Of a stretch of DNA of 64,000 nt, positions 46,276 through 56,430 are shown in pieces (positions within the stretch are counted from its first letter, which is position 1; each line of letters opens with the position of its first letter). The DNA is from an uncultured Campylobacter sp. GTDB lineage: Bacteria; Campylobacterota; Campylobacteria; Campylobacterales; Campylobacteraceae. The position numbers and the translations under genes are program-made. The stretch is taken from contig CAKVAF010000001.1 in assembly GCA_934718785.1 (NCBI GenBank), positions 62,001 through 126,000 of the forward strand. The letters run 5' to 3'. A model generated the notes under the pieces. That model had not been told where the DNA came from and made no database searches. It saw nothing but the letters and a program-made list of their open reading frames with translations.

Positions 46276-48311
46276 GTGAAAACGAAAACAACTCACAAGA
46301 AAACGCACAATCTTCTCAAAACAACAATTTTCAGCAAACAAACTCAAACGAGCAAAACCCACAAGGTGTAAATTCAAGCTCTAAAAACAATCGCCGCCAT
46401 AAATTTAAAAAACGCAAAAAATCCCTTGAAAACTCAGTAGGTGACGAGCAAAACTCAAATTTCAAAGCCACAAAAAATCAAAACAAAGAAGAAAACGAAC
46501 ACCCCGAAAAAAGCAAAAAGAAAAAAAATCGCAATCTTCCCAGCAAGCTCAAAGGCGATGAGCCTTGGCAAGTAGAAATGCACCGCGTGATTGAAGCAAA
46601 CAAGCGCATTCAGCACGAAAGATTATACCCGCTTGAGCATGCAAATGATGGCACCTATAAAATTCGCATCACACCTATTGGCGGGCTTGGCGAAGTGGGT
46701 GGCAATATGACTGTGATTGAGACGCAAAATGAAGCCATTATCGTGGATATTGGGCTGTCTTTTCCTGATAGTGCGATGCATGGCGTGGATATTGTGATCC
46801 CTGATTTTAGCTATATTCGCGCGATAAAAGATAAGGTTAAAGCCGTCATCATCACGCACGCGCATGAAGATCATATCGGTGCGGTGCCTTATTTTTACAA
46901 AGAATTTAACTTCCCGCTTTACGCCACGCCGCTAGCTCTTGGTATGATTTCAAATAAATTTGAAGAGCATGGGCTTAAAAAAGAGCGTGCGAGCTTTCGC
47001 CCTGTGGAGAAAAGAAAGATTTATGAAATTGGCGAATTTCAAATCGAATTCATTCACATAACGCACTCAGTCATCGATGCTTCAGCCCTTGCTATCATTA
47101 CAAAGGCTGGGACTTTGCTTCACACGGGCGATTTTAAGATCGATTACACGCCTATTGATAATTATCCAAGCGATTTAAACCGCATTGCTTATTATGGCGA
47201 CAAGGGCATTTTGTGTTTGCTTAGCGATAGCACAAACTCTTATAAAGAAGGCTCGACAAAGAGCGAAAGCTCAGTAGGTGCGACATTTGATCACATTTTT
47301 AGCCGTGCAAAAGGGCGCGTCATTATGAGCACCTTTAGCTCAAACATTCACCGCGTTTATCAAGCCATCACTTACGGGTTAAAATATGGGCGCAAGGTCT
47401 GTGTGATCGGGCGCAGCATGGAGCGCAATCTCTACACGACAATGGAGCTTGGCTATATCAATTTAGACAGGCGCATATTTATAGACGCTGATGAAGTGAG
47501 CAAGCACAAGGATAATGAAGTGCTGATCGTTACCACAGGATCACAAGGCGAGACGATGAGCGCGCTTTATAGAATGGCTACTGATGAGCATAAATTTATC
47601 AAAATCAAGCCAAGCGATCAAATCATCATTTCAGCCAAAGCCATCCCAGGAAATGAAGGCAGTATCAATGCGGTGCTTGATTTCTTACTTAAAGCGGGCG
47701 CGAAAGTGGCATATCAAGAATTTAGCGAAATCCATGTGAGCGGGCATGCGAATATGGAGGAGCAAAAATTAATACTAAATTTAACTAAGCCAAAGTTCTT
47801 TTTGCCCGTGCATGGTGAGTATAATCACATCGTGCGCCACCGTCAAACTGCGATTTTGTGCGGAGTGAATGAGCATAATATTTATTTGATGAGCAACGGC
47901 GATCAAGTCGAAGTGTGTCAAAAATACATCAAGCGCGTCAAAACGGTCAAAACGGGCAAGGTCTTTGTCGATAATCAAATCAACAAGCAAATCGAAGGCG
48001 ATGTGGTCATTGATAGGCAAAACTTAGCCGATAATGGCGTTGTGGTCGTCATCGCACAAGTGGATAAGCTCAGTAAAACGCTCATCAATAAACCGCGCAT
48101 TTTAAGTTACGGTGTGGTGAGTGATAAGCAAGATGCAGCCTTTGCTAAAGAACTTAGCGATGTGCTTTCTATCTTTTTTGCAAATCTTAAAGATGAGGTC
48201 TTAAACGATACGCGCTTTTTAGAAAATAGCATTCGCGCTGTGCTTAGAAAACACATTTTTAGAAAAACCAAAAAATATCCAACGCTCGTTCCTAGCGTGT
48301 TTTTGATGTAA
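46272..48311 (+). CDS. rnj: Ribonuclease J with an epsilon-type N-terminal extension
   Basis: RNase J is the main 5'-3' exonuclease and endonuclease of RNA in this group. Residues 1-120 are an Asn/Gln/Lys/Glu-rich, disordered extension, as also seen in H. pylori RNase J. The metallo-beta-lactamase core has HAHEDHIGAVPYF, HTGDFKID and SDSTNSYKEG, then the beta-CASP domain and FLPVHGEYNHIVRH. The 679-residue length fits. It is coupled to rsmA. Confidence 0.95.
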   Translation: MSENENNSQENAQSSQNNNFQQTNSNEQNPQGVNSSSKNNRRHKFKKRKKSLENSVGDEQNSNFKATKNQNKEENEHPEKSKKKKNRNLPSKLKGDEPWQVEMHRVIEANKRIQHERLYPLEHANDGTYKIRITPIGGLGEVGGNMTVIETQNEAIIVDIGLSFPDSAMHGVDIVIPDFSYIRAIKDKVKAVIITHAHEDHIGAVPYFYKEFNFPLYATPLALGMISNKFEEHGLKKERASFRPVEKRKIYEIGEFQIEFIHITHSVIDASALAIITKAGTLLHTGDFKIDYTPIDNYPSDLNRIAYYGDKGILCLLSDSTNSYKEGSTKSESSVGATFDHIFSRAKGRVIMSTFSSNIHRVYQAITYGLKYGRKVCVIGRSMERNLYTTMELGYINLDRRIFIDADEVSKHKDNEVLIVTTGSQGETMSALYRMATDEHKFIKIKPSDQIIISAKAIPGNEGSINAVLDFLLKAGAKVAYQEFSEIHVSGHANMEEQKLILNLTKPKFFLPVHGEYNHIVRHRQTAILCGVNEHNIYLMSNGDQVEVCQKYIKRVKTVKTGKVFVDNQINKQIEGDVVIDRQNLADNGVVVVIAQVDKLSKTLINKPRILSYGVVSDKQDAAFAKELSDVLSIFFANLKDEVLNDTRFLENSIRAVLRKHIFRKTKKYPTLVPSVFLM

Positions 48312-48393
48312 GTTTGATGCGTAAAGGTGCAAGAAAATTTTATATAAATTGAGAACTTTTGCGACTTTTAAATAAGATGAATTTTAGCTTGGA

Positions 48394-49191
48394 ATGCTTT
48401 TTATGAGTGAATTTAAAAAAATGCGTATCAATCAATACATAGCGCACAATGGCCGCTGCTCGCGTAGGCAGGCTGATGAGCTGATAAAACAAGGCTTGGT
48501 AAAGATAAATAAGCGCGTGGCAAGTCTTAGCGATAAAGTGAGCGCTAAGGATAAAGTCTTCATCAAAAGCCGTCTCATAAGCCCTAGAAAGAAATTTTCT
48601 GTCATCATTTATAACAAGCCAAAAGGAGAGCTCGTAAGCCACAAGGACGAGCGTGGGCGGCGCATTATCTTTGAGAGCTTGCCACATGAGTTTAGAAACT
48701 GGCGCTTTGTAGGCAGGCTAGATTATGCAAGCGAAGGTTTATTGCTTCTTACAGATAGCGCGGTAATTGCTGATGCGCTCAGCAAAAGTGATTTAGAGCG
48801 CGAATATTATCTTAAAATCAAGGGAAAATTTGATGAAAAAGTGCTTGAAAGCCTTAAAGAAGCGATGAAAAATGGGCTTGAAATCACTGATAAAAAGGGC
48901 GCTCATAAGCTTAGCAAAATCACAAAGCTTGTTATCGCTCCTTTTTTAAACTATGAATTTTTTGGCTCAAGTGGTGGCTACACCAAACTTCGCGTATTGA
49001 TCAATGAGGGTAAAAACAGAGAGATTCGCCGCTTTTTTGCTCAATTTGACCTAGAAGTCGTCGAGCTCAAGCGCGTAGCCTTTGGCGCACTAGATTTAGG
49101 GACTTTAAAGCAAGGAAAATTCCGCTATCTTAGCAGCGGCGAATATGATAAACTAAGAGACTTTTTAAAACTCAACGAAATTCGTTATTAA
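48394..49191 (+). CDS. rluB: RsuA/RluB-family pseudouridine synthase
   Basis: A 265-residue enzyme. An S4 RNA-binding domain (MRINQYIAHNGRCSRRQADELIKQG) precedes the catalytic part with GRLDYASEGLLLLTD, which holds the catalytic Asp, and INEGKNREIRRFF. It probably modifies U2605 of 23S rRNA, as RluB does. The true start may be the ATG at 48403 (MSEF), which is nine bases after TTGGA. It follows rnj in the same orientation. Confidence 0.88.
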   Translation: MLFMSEFKKMRINQYIAHNGRCSRRQADELIKQGLVKINKRVASLSDKVSAKDKVFIKSRLISPRKKFSVIIYNKPKGELVSHKDERGRRIIFESLPHEFRNWRFVGRLDYASEGLLLLTDSAVIADALSKSDLEREYYLKIKGKFDEKVLESLKEAMKNGLEITDKKGAHKLSKITKLVIAPFLNYEFFGSSGGYTKLRVLINEGKNREIRRFFAQFDLEVVELKRVAFGALDLGTLKQGKFRYLSSGEYDKLRDFLKLNEIRY

Positions 49192-49386
49192 GTAATTTTA
49201 TGAATTTTTTAAATTTTAAAAATTGTATTTTATAAAATTTATAGATTGTGACGCGAATAAAAACCACGCGTAATTAAGAGCAATAAATGAAATTTATGTG
49301 ATTTGGTGGCGGTTTTTGAAGATTAAAAATTCTAAAAGATCAAAACAAATTTTATTGAATTTAATCTCATTTAAGCAAAATTAAGA

Positions 49387-49465
49387 TATAATCAAGTCTT
49401 GCTTTTTGAAATCATTCAAATTTAAAGCAATCCTTGCCTGCGAAAGTGGGCTTTAAGCCATAAGG
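49387..49465 (+). promoter_or_regulatory. Promoter and hairpin leader of the rpsF operon
   Basis: TATAAT at 49387-49392 starts an approximately 75-nt leader. The segment 49432-49465 can fold with CCTT/AAGG outer and GGC/GCC inner pairs just before the ribosome site. Operons of S6 and S18 are often self-regulated through such a leader, but the known S6:S18 motif was not clearly matched. Confidence 0.45.
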
Positions 49466-49472
49466 AGAGAAA

Positions 49473-49847
49473 ATGAAACATTACGAGGTGTTATTTATCC
49501 TCAAGCCAACTCTCACAGAAGAAGAAGTTGGCGCGAAGTTGGACTTTGTCAAAGATGTCCTTACAAAAAACGGTGCACACATCGAAAGTGTCGTAGAAAT
49601 GGGAACTCGCAAGCTTGCTTATAAGATTAAAAAATATGAGCGCGGAACTTATTTTGTGATTTATTTTAAAGCTGAGCCAAGCCTTATCAACGAACTTGAG
49701 CGCGTGCTTCGTATCATTGAAGAAATCATAAGATTTTTAATCATCAAATATGAGAATAAAAAAGAAGTCGCAGCCTGGGAAAAACTCAGCCACGGCATCA
49801 AGCAGACGAAAAAGGAAATCAAACCTTTGGACGCGCCTGAAGTGTAA
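49473..49847 (+). CDS. rpsF: 30S ribosomal protein S6
   Basis: A 124-residue protein. [19 protein letters not shown] and [24 protein letters not shown] are the S6 core. S6 pairs with S18 on the platform of the small subunit. AAGGAGAGAAA precedes the start. It forms an operon with ssb and rpsR with gaps of about 10 bp. Confidence 0.97.
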   Translation: MKHYEVLFILKPTLTEEEVGAKLDFVKDVLTKNGAHIESVVEMGTRKLAYKIKKYERGTYFVIYFKAEPSLINELERVLRIIEEIIRFLIIKYENKKEVAAWEKLSHGIKQTKKEIKPLDAPEV

Positions 49848-49856
49848 GGAAAAACT

Positions 49857-50471
49857 ATGTTTAATAAAGTTGTTTTGGTGGGCAATTTAACGCGCGATAT
49901 CGAGCTGCGCTATTTGCCTTCAGGCTCGGCTATCGGCAAGACTGCAATCGCTGTTACAAGGCGCTTTACGGGCAATACGGGAGAGAAAAAGGAAGAAGTG
50001 TGCTTTATCGACATAGACTTTTTCGGTCGTCTTGCAGAAATTGCCAATCAATACCTCAATAAAGGCAGCAAAGTGCTTATAGAAGGGCGTTTGAAATTTG
50101 ATCAATGGAACGATCAAAATGGACAAAATCGCTCTAAGCACAGCATTTCTGTAGAAAATATGGAAATGCTAGGCTCAAATCCAAATGCAGGTAGCTTTAA
50201 TAATGGTGCTAATGCAGGCTATGCAACTGGTGGCAGCTTTAATAATAATGCGGGTAATTTTGGTGCAGTAAATGGCGGAAATTTTACTAAATCAAATCAA
50301 GGTTATAATGGCAGCACAAATGCAGGACAAAGCTTTGATCCTTACGCAAATAGCGCAGCAAAATCACCACGAAACACCCCACAACAAAATGTTTACGCTG
50401 AAGAAAAACTCAAAGAAATCGACTTAGACGAAGACTTTGAGACAAATGATAAAAACGAATTACCATTTTAA
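49857..50471 (+). CDS. ssb: Single-stranded DNA-binding protein
   Basis: A 204-residue SSB. The OB fold ([21 protein letters not shown] to about residue 105) has SNGxxx-type [22 protein letters not shown]. An Asn/Gly-rich linker follows, then the acidic tip [16 protein letters not shown], which binds partner proteins. It works as a tetramer at replication forks and in recombination. It lies between rpsF and rpsR, the standard arrangement. Confidence 0.97.
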   Translation: MFNKVVLVGNLTRDIELRYLPSGSAIGKTAIAVTRRFTGNTGEKKEEVCFIDIDFFGRLAEIANQYLNKGSKVLIEGRLKFDQWNDQNGQNRSKHSISVENMEMLGSNPNAGSFNNGANAGYATGGSFNNNAGNFGAVNGGNFTKSNQGYNGSTNAGQSFDPYANSAAKSPRNTPQQNVYAEEKLKEIDLDEDFETNDKNELPF

Positions 50472-50482
50472 AAGGAAAAACA

Positions 50483-50743
50483 ATGGCAGAAAAAAGAAAA
50501 TACTCACGCAAATATTGCAAATTTACAGAAGCAAAAGTTGAATTTATCGACTACAAAGACACTTCTTTGCTCAAGCATGCTCTTTCAGAGCGCTTTAAAA
50601 TTATGCCACGTCGCTTAACAGGCACGAGCAAAAAATATCAAGAAATGGTTGAAGTTGCGATTAAACGCGCGCGTCATGTGGCACTTATCCCTTACATTGT
50701 GGATAGAAAAAATGTGGTGAATAATCCTTTTGAAGGGCTTTGA
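50483..50743 (+). CDS. rpsR: 30S ribosomal protein S18
   Basis: An 86-residue basic protein: [22 protein letters not shown], then [34 protein letters not shown] (named in part; the PRRxTG and KRARH elements are the S18 signature). The Cys at 14 is single. It ends the rpsF-ssb-rpsR operon. Confidence 0.97.
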   Translation: MAEKRKYSRKYCKFTEAKVEFIDYKDTSLLKHALSERFKIMPRRLTGTSKKYQEMVEVAIKRARHVALIPYIVDRKNVVNNPFEGL

Positions 50744-50758
50744 GATTTAAGTTAAAAT

Positions 50759-50815
50759 AAATTCAAATTCTAAGTCATTATTTTAGATAGAATTTTTACT
50801 TTAGGATTTGAATTT
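50759..50815. terminator. Possible bidirectional terminator after rpsR
   Basis: Arms at 50759-50773 and 50801-50815 (AAATTCAAATTCTAA and its complement, one mismatch) with a 27-nt loop, between the convergent rpsR and ABC-ATPase genes. AT-rich and weak. Confidence 0.4.
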
Positions 50816-50912
50816 TATTTAAAAAATAATTTAAATTTATCAAATCAAAATCTCGATATCTTGCTTTCTTTAAAAACTAACTCAAATTATAAACTAATAA
50901 GCAGAAATTCAT

Positions 50913-51530
50913 TTAAATTTTTAGCAATTCATCGCACTGTGAGGCAAGTTTTTCATCGTGCGTGATGAAAAGAAGGGCTGCGTCATAAGCTTTGATATAA
51001 TCTTTTAAAATTTGCATAACATTTAAGGCGTTTAAATTGTCTAAATTTCCTGTGGGTTCGTCTGCAAAGATGATTTTAGGCTTTTTGCAAAGCATGCGCG
51101 CAATGCTTACGCGCTGTTGCTGGCCGCCGCTTAACTTGCTTACTTTTTGATTTAAAAGAGTGTCAATGCCAAGTTTTTTTAAGATTTCTTCATCTAAATC
51201 AAGCCCTGACAAAACGCTGGCAAGCTCTATATTTTCAAAGGCAGAAAAGCCTTTAAAAAGATAATGGGCTTGAAAAATAATGCCAAAATCAAGGCGGCGA
51301 ATTTTTAGCCTTTCGTTTTCGCTGATTTGATAAATGCTTTTATTTTGATAATAAACCTTGCCCGAGTTTGGCTTTAAAAGAGTGGATAAGATATGCAAAA
51401 GCGTGGATTTACCACAGCCGCTACTTCCTTGAACGGCGAGGCTAGAGCCTGCTTTTAAGCTTAAATTTAAATTTTCAAAAAGCGGATAATCAAAGCTGTG
51501 GCTTAAATTTTCCGCTTTTAAAAGTTGCAT
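50913..51530 (-). CDS. LolD-like ABC-transporter ATPase
   Basis: A 205-residue ATPase: Walker A GSSGCGKSTLL, Q-loop IIFQAHYLFKGFSAFENI, signature LSGGQQQRVSIARML and Walker B IIFADEPTGNLD. The NxxxA pattern and small size are those of the LolD/FtsE/MacB group. With a LolC/E-type partner it would drive lipoprotein release to the outer membrane, but no membrane subunit is adjacent. The position next to tsf-rpsB is as in C. jejuni (Cj1180c, from memory). Confidence 0.85.
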   Translation of the reverse strand: MQLLKAENLSHSFDYPLFENLNLSLKAGSSLAVQGSSGCGKSTLLHILSTLLKPNSGKVYYQNKSIYQISENERLKIRRLDFGIIFQAHYLFKGFSAFENIELASVLSGLDLDEEILKKLGIDTLLNQKVSKLSGGQQQRVSIARMLCKKPKIIFADEPTGNLDNLNALNVMQILKDYIKAYDAALLFITHDEKLASQCDELLKI

Positions 51531-51793
51531 TTTTTACCTTTTTACGAACGATTTGATTGAATTTATTTTATAATGATTTTATAAATTCAGTGCAAATTGA
51601 TTAAAAATCTTTAAATTAAAGCTCAATCATCTAGCTTCAAGCAAATTTAAAATTTTTTATATATAAATTGCTACTCTACGCATTTTTGATGAAGCAATTT
51701 TTAAATTTAAAAAGCACTAATATATTTAAATTTTAAATTTAACCCCAAAATTCACAAGCGCTTTAATTTAAAACAGTGATTAAAGCATTAAAT

Positions 51794-52867
51794 TTAAAGC
51801 TGAGCCGCCACTTCAGCAGCAAAGTCCTCAGCCTTTTTCTCTAAGCCCTCGCCCACTTCAAAGCGCACAAACTCAACTATCTTAATACTTCCGCCAAGTT
51901 CTTTTTCTTTTTCAGCAATCACTTGAGCGATAGTTTTTTTATCATCAAGCACGTAAAATTGCCCCATTAAAGTAAGCTTACTATCAAGCTGAGAATTATC
52001 AGCGATGAAGCTATTGATTTTACCGGCTATAATATTATCCCAAATTTTTTCAGGCTTGTTTTGAGCCTTTAGCTCGGCTTTCATCTGCTCTTTAGCCTCA
52101 TCGATGATGGCTTGAGTGAGTTGTTTGCGGCTTGCAAATTTAGGGATTTTAAGCTCAGGTTTTTGTGGATCTTTCAAACGTCTTCTTTCTTCATTTTCCT
52201 TTTCAAGCTCGGCAACTAAGGCTTTATACTCACTTTCTACAAAGTCAAGGTCTAAATCCTCATAGCTTAAAAAGCTAGGCTTCATCGCGGCTATGTGCAT
52301 GCAAAGTTGCTTTAAAAAATCCTTGCTTTTAGCTGCTACTTCTTCATTCTCGCAAGCTGCAGCGATGATGACGCCCACGCGCGAGTTTGAGTGCATATAG
52401 CCATTGACTATGCCTTTATCACCGGCTTTTAGGGTAGCAAAACGGCGCACGACTAAGTTTTCTCCTATAGTTGCGATTTGATTTTTAAGATATTCTTCAA
52501 AAGCCACGCCATCAATAGTGCTTTTCAAAAGCTCTTCAGTAGTTTTTAAATCTTTTTCTTGAATGTGAGCGGTAGTATCCTTTGTAAGAGCGATGAATTG
52601 CTCGTTTTTAGCGACAAAATCAGTTTCTGAGTTGATCTCGCTTAAGGTTGCTTTTTTAAAATCATCGCTGATTTTAAGGCTTACAAGCCCCTCAGCAGCG
52701 AGCCTATCAGCTTTTTTAGCAGCTTTTCCAAGCCCTTTTTCGCGTAAAATTTGCACCGCCTTGTCAAAATCGCCCGCACTTTCTTGCAAAGCGTTTTTGC
52801 AATCCATCATCCCAGCACCTGTGCTTTCGCGCAGGTTTTTCACCATAGCAGCAGTGATTTCAGCCAT
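51794..52867 (-). CDS. tsf: Elongation factor Ts
   Basis: EF-Ts recycles EF-Tu from GDP to GTP form. The 357-residue protein starts with the UBA-like MVKNLRESTGAGMMDCKNAL and has SETDFVAKNEQF and the VGVIIAAACENEEVA dimer segment. The length is that of epsilon-proteobacterial Ts with a long insert in the middle (about 195-270). It overlaps the rpsB stop by 1 bp. Confidence 0.97.
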   Translation of the reverse strand: MAEITAAMVKNLRESTGAGMMDCKNALQESAGDFDKAVQILREKGLGKAAKKADRLAAEGLVSLKISDDFKKATLSEINSETDFVAKNEQFIALTKDTTAHIQEKDLKTTEELLKSTIDGVAFEEYLKNQIATIGENLVVRRFATLKAGDKGIVNGYMHSNSRVGVIIAAACENEEVAAKSKDFLKQLCMHIAAMKPSFLSYEDLDLDFVESEYKALVAELEKENEERRRLKDPQKPELKIPKFASRKQLTQAIIDEAKEQMKAELKAQNKPEKIWDNIIAGKINSFIADNSQLDSKLTLMGQFYVLDDKKTIAQVIAEKEKELGGSIKIVEFVRFEVGEGLEKKAEDFAAEVAAQL

Positions 52868-53679
52868 TATTCTTTTCCTTCCTCGAAGTCTTCTTCGCTA
52901 AATTCTTCGCTCAAATCGCCCTCTTCAACGGCTTCTTTCACCACAGCTTTTTTCTCATCTTCGCTGATTTGCTCTTCGTTTTCTAAATCTGCGTCTTGTT
53001 CTCTTAAAGCCTTGCCCTCGATGATAGCCTCAGCCATTTCTTGACAAAAAAGCTGCACCGAGCGAATCGCATCATCATTGCCAGGAATTGGATAAGTAAC
53101 GACATCGGGATTGCAGTTTGTATCAAGGGGTGCTACCACAGGGATTTTAAGGCGGTTCGCCTCAGCCACTGCGATGCGCTCTTTTACCGTATCTATTACA
53201 AAAATCATATCAGGTGGGGTTTTTAAATGACGAATGCCGCCTAAATAAGCGATGAGTTTTTCTTTTTTTCTTGTAAGCATAAGCGCTTCTTTTTTAGTTA
53301 AAAGCTTGATAGAGCCATCTTCTTCCATTTTTTCTATAATTTCAAGCTTGCGTATGCTTTGGCGAATCGTGCCAAAATTTGTCATCATACCGCCAAGCCA
53401 GCGATGATTGACATAAGGCATACCGCATTTTTCAGCAAATTCTTTAATCGCCGCCATAGCTTGTTTTTTGGTGCCTACAAAAAGTATAGTTTTGCCCTCA
53501 GCGGCTGCGTCTTTAACTATATTGTAAGTGTAGCGAAAATAACGCAGGGTCTTTTGCAAGTCGATGACATAAATGCCTTTTCTTTCGCCAAAAATGAATT
53601 TTTTCATCTTTGGATTCCACCTGCGTGTTTGATGCCCAAAATGCACGCCACATTCGAGCAAATCTCTCATTGTTACCAT
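52867..53679 (-). CDS. rpsB: 30S ribosomal protein S2
   Basis: A 270-residue protein: [24 protein letters not shown], then [31 protein letters not shown] and [24 protein letters not shown] in part. The tail (about 225-270) is very acidic. A GGAGAAC ribosome site precedes ATG 53679. It is the first gene of rpsB-tsf. Confidence 0.97.
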   Translation of the reverse strand: MVTMRDLLECGVHFGHQTRRWNPKMKKFIFGERKGIYVIDLQKTLRYFRYTYNIVKDAAAEGKTILFVGTKKQAMAAIKEFAEKCGMPYVNHRWLGGMMTNFGTIRQSIRKLEIIEKMEEDGSIKLLTKKEALMLTRKKEKLIAYLGGIRHLKTPPDMIFVIDTVKERIAVAEANRLKIPVVAPLDTNCNPDVVTYPIPGNDDAIRSVQLFCQEMAEAIIEGKALREQDADLENEEQISEDEKKAVVKEAVEEGDLSEEFSEEDFEEGKE

Positions 53680-53983
53680 AAGTTCTCCTTATAAATTTAG
53701 CTTTTTTCCTCCGCACACCTTAATTTTACCAAGCTAAAAAGGATTTGTGCGTGTGAAATTAAAGTTTTAATTATAGCCAAGCTAAGCTTTACTTTAGCTT
53801 AATTTAAACTAGAATAAAGCTTTGAAATTTTAGTTTTTGATGAAGCAAAATTAGAATAAATTTTATTTTAAAAGCTTAAAACTGCGGTGCTTAATTTGAA
53901 TTTTAAGTTATAATTTTTAAATGGACTTTGAATTTTTAAACTTCATATTTTGCGCCGCTGTTTTTGTAATTTTAAAACAAGTC
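53680..53983. repeat. 304-bp gap with two GC-rich palindrome relics
   Basis: The gap between rpsB (its promoter side) and the end of pheA. AAAACTGCGGTGCTTAATTT at 53878-53897 and a GCGCCGCTGTTTTT piece at 53946-53966 are partial members of the palindrome family. No gene. Confidence 0.5.
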
Positions 53984-55045
53984 CTATTTTTCAGCTAGAT
54001 AAGAGCCAAGCCAAATGACTTCTTTAAGCCCTTTTAATGCGCGCTTCACATTTTCATCTTCAATATGCCCTTCAAAATCTATATAAAAGCTATGTAAAAA
54101 CTCCTTGCTTTTAACGGGGCGTGATTCAAGTTTTGTGAGATTGATATTTTCTTTTTTAAATCTTTCTAAAAGCTCAAAAAGTCCGCCGGGCTTATGCTCG
54201 GTGCGCGCTAAAATGGAGGTTTTAGAATGAGGCATAGGAGGATTTTTAATATCGCTTAAAATTAAAAAGCGGGTGCGGTTAGCAAAATTATCCTCGATTT
54301 TATCAAAAAGCACCGGCACATTGTAAATTTTAGCCGCAATTTTTGAGCAAATGGCAGCTGAGTATTTGTCTTTAGAGGCTAAAAATGCAGCGTTTGCGGT
54401 GGATTTACTCGGCACAAACTCAAGGCTATCAAGGCCGTGAGCGTCTAAAAAAGCACGGCATTGATTGTAGCCTTGAGGATGAGAATAAATGCGTTTTAAC
54501 TGAGAAAGATTTTCATTTATACCCACGAAAGAATGATGAATATCCATATAAGTTTCAGCAAAAATCTTAAGCTCGCTGTATTTACCCAGACAGTCAAGCG
54601 TAACGCCCACCGCGCCTTCGGTGTTGTTTTCTATTGGCACGACGCCGTATTTTGCATTTTTATGCACAAGCTCTTTAAAAACATCTTCTATTGTAGCTAG
54701 CGGCGTGTAAGAGCTTAAAGCACCAAAGCGAGCACGGGCAACTTGATGTGTGTAAGTGCCCTCAGGTCCTAAGTAAGCGACACTTTGAGGCTTTTCTAAA
54801 TTCCTTGAAATCGCAAAAATTTCGCTATAAATGGCTTCAATGGCGTGTTTGTTTAAAAGCCCTAAATTTAAGGCTTCAAGACGTTTTAAAATCTCCTTTT
54901 CGCGCTCAGGGCGGTAAATACTGCCCCCACTTTTTGCCTTAAGTGTGCCTATTTCTTTAACATAGCTCATTCTTTCATTTAAAAGCCTTAAAATTTCATT
55001 ATCTAGCTTATCGATTTTATCTCTAAAGTCCTTTAAATCACTCAT
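53984..55045 (-). CDS. pheA: Bifunctional chorismate mutase/prephenate dehydratase
   Basis: PheA makes prephenate and then phenylpyruvate for phenylalanine. The 353-residue protein has an AroQ mutase domain (LKDFRDKIDKLDNEILRLLNER, about 1-85) and a dehydratase domain (YLGPEGTYTHQVA, VPIENNTEGAVG, FANRTRFLIL, about 90-270). An ACT domain (LARTEHKPGGLFELL, LTKLESRPVK, about 280-353) senses phenylalanine. It overlaps the HAD gene by 4 bp. The lysA-HAD-pheA order matches C. jejuni, apart from the RM insertion. Confidence 0.96.
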   Translation of the reverse strand: MSDLKDFRDKIDKLDNEILRLLNERMSYVKEIGTLKAKSGGSIYRPEREKEILKRLEALNLGLLNKHAIEAIYSEIFAISRNLEKPQSVAYLGPEGTYTHQVARARFGALSSYTPLATIEDVFKELVHKNAKYGVVPIENNTEGAVGVTLDCLGKYSELKIFAETYMDIHHSFVGINENLSQLKRIYSHPQGYNQCRAFLDAHGLDSLEFVPSKSTANAAFLASKDKYSAAICSKIAAKIYNVPVLFDKIEDNFANRTRFLILSDIKNPPMPHSKTSILARTEHKPGGLFELLERFKKENINLTKLESRPVKSKEFLHSFYIDFEGHIEDENVKRALKGLKEVIWLGSYLAEK

Positions 55046-55800
55046 TCAAGCTCCTTGAAAATCTCATAAACGCTGGGATAAATTTTATCTAAAAATTCTC
55101 TTTCACACATTTTTGCGTCTTTGATTTTACCACTTAAAACGAGAGCGGTTTTCATCTTTAAAGCCTTAGCCTTGATCAAATCACCCTTGTAATCATCACT
55201 GATGATGCAAATATCTTTAAATTCAGCCTTTAAAGCTTGTTTTTTGATTAAATCTAAAGCCACTTCGTAAAAGGCCACACTTGGCTTTCCCACGACTTCG
55301 TATTTTGCGTTTGTGGCATATTCTAGCATTTTCATTATCGCGCCCACTCCAGGATAAGCAAGGCCGTTTTTTTTGTAAATGCTTGTTTCGTGCATGGCAA
55401 TGATTTTTGTATCTTTTTGGGCAAGTTCTATCATTTTGGCAAAGTCTTTAAACTTAAAATCATCCCAGCTTGCCACAAGCAAGGCTTTAGGGTTATTAAA
55501 ATCAAGCTTGAAGCCTAAATTCTCAAGGCTAAACAAAAACTCATCGCTTCCAAAAGCCGCCACAGCACAAGGCCTTAACATATTTTCAAGCACGCAAAAA
55601 GGATCGATATAGGCATTTTCTTTAATCTCAAGCCCTTTTTTGCGCAAATTTTGTAAGAAATTTAAATCTTTTGTGTTGTTTGTGATGATGACATAGGGGA
55701 TGTTTCGCGCGTTTAAAAGCTTTAAAAGCTCGCTCGCTCCTTTAATCAAACTCTTATTCTCATCGCTAATGAGCGTGCCTTGAACATCTATAAAATACAT
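55042..55800 (-). CDS. HAD-family hydrolase, NagD-like
   Basis: A 252-residue protein with FIDVQGTLISDE at the start, a VIITNNTKD motif II, a NagD-type cap and VGKPSVAFYEVALDL and CIISDDYKGDLIKA at motifs III-IV. In motif I the usual second Asp (DxDGT) is Gln, and this residue is the general acid/base of HAD phosphatases, so it may be slow or have another role. It overlaps pheA by 4 bp and starts one base after the stop of the nuclease gene. Confidence 0.85.
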   Translation of the reverse strand: MYFIDVQGTLISDENKSLIKGASELLKLLNARNIPYVIITNNTKDLNFLQNLRKKGLEIKENAYIDPFCVLENMLRPCAVAAFGSDEFLFSLENLGFKLDFNNPKALLVASWDDFKFKDFAKMIELAQKDTKIIAMHETSIYKKNGLAYPGVGAIMKMLEYATNAKYEVVGKPSVAFYEVALDLIKKQALKAEFKDICIISDDYKGDLIKAKALKMKTALVLSGKIKDAKMCEREFLDKIYPSVYEIFKELE

Positions 55801-56430
55801 TTAAGGTCTTTGTAAAATAGCAAAATTATTATGAAACTCTCTAAAGCATTCATAACTATATTTTTTGCCTTTATTTAGCACTTCGCCATTAAGATTTATG
55901 CGTAAAGTCGTCTTTTGATTATCTGTTATTTGATAAGTATCAAGGCTTATATCATCAAATTTAACAACTTCACTGGTGTTGAAAATATAATAATGGATAA
56001 TTGATTTTTCTAAATTTAAATTGTTAGCAAATACGGCTATCCACACATAAAATATATTTCTATCCATATCATAGCGAATTTTTGGATGAAAGCTAAAATT
56101 GTGCTCATCATTTTTATCTTTTATAGCCTTGCCTTCGCTCGTTTTTATCTGCAAATATTTTGTGATAATATCAAGTTTTTGAATTTGACAATTTTCGCAA
56201 AGATTTGTAACGCATTTGGCTGAGTTTCCCTTATATAATCCAGCTCTTATAAATTGATTGCTAAAACACTGGCATTTGGTGCAAAAATAGTGCGAAATCA
56301 CAAAGTCAATGCCCTCGTCAATATAGCTTCTATGCACTTGCCAACCCTCACTATGAAGTTTCATAGCAAGTTGCATTTCGCCATAAAGTCCAATGACTTG
56401 CTTTTTCTTTTCTTCTTCTAATTCATTCAA
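55801..56430 (-). CDS. Putative restriction endonuclease of the PD-(D/E)XK (DUF4365-like) type with a zinc-ribbon insert
   Basis: A 209-residue protein coupled (8-bp overlap) to a DNA methyltransferase. GLYGEMQLAMKLHSEGW gives the helix Glu (18), EGIDFVI the Asp (42), and YLQIKTSEG the Q-x-K (94-96) of a PD-(D/E)XK core. Between Asp and QIK sit six Cys (50, 53, 55, 73, 78, 81) that can bind zinc. Family naming is by motif order only. With its partner it forms a type II-like system of unknown recognition sequence. Confidence 0.7.
   Translation of the reverse strand: MNELEEEKKKQVIGLYGEMQLAMKLHSEGWQVHRSYIDEGIDFVISHYFCTKCQCFSNQFIRAGLYKGNSAKCVTNLCENCQIQKLDIITKYLQIKTSEGKAIKDKNDEHNFSFHPKIRYDMDRNIFYVWIAVFANNLNLEKSIIHYYIFNTSEVVKFDDISLDTYQITDNQKTTLRINLNGEVLNKGKKYSYECFREFHNNFAILQRP

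Noticed and set aside
49432..49465. A riboswitch before rpsF
   Set aside because: Only a short hairpin is seen. It fits a ribosomal-protein leader better than any metabolite aptamer, and even the S6:S18 motif was not clearly matched.
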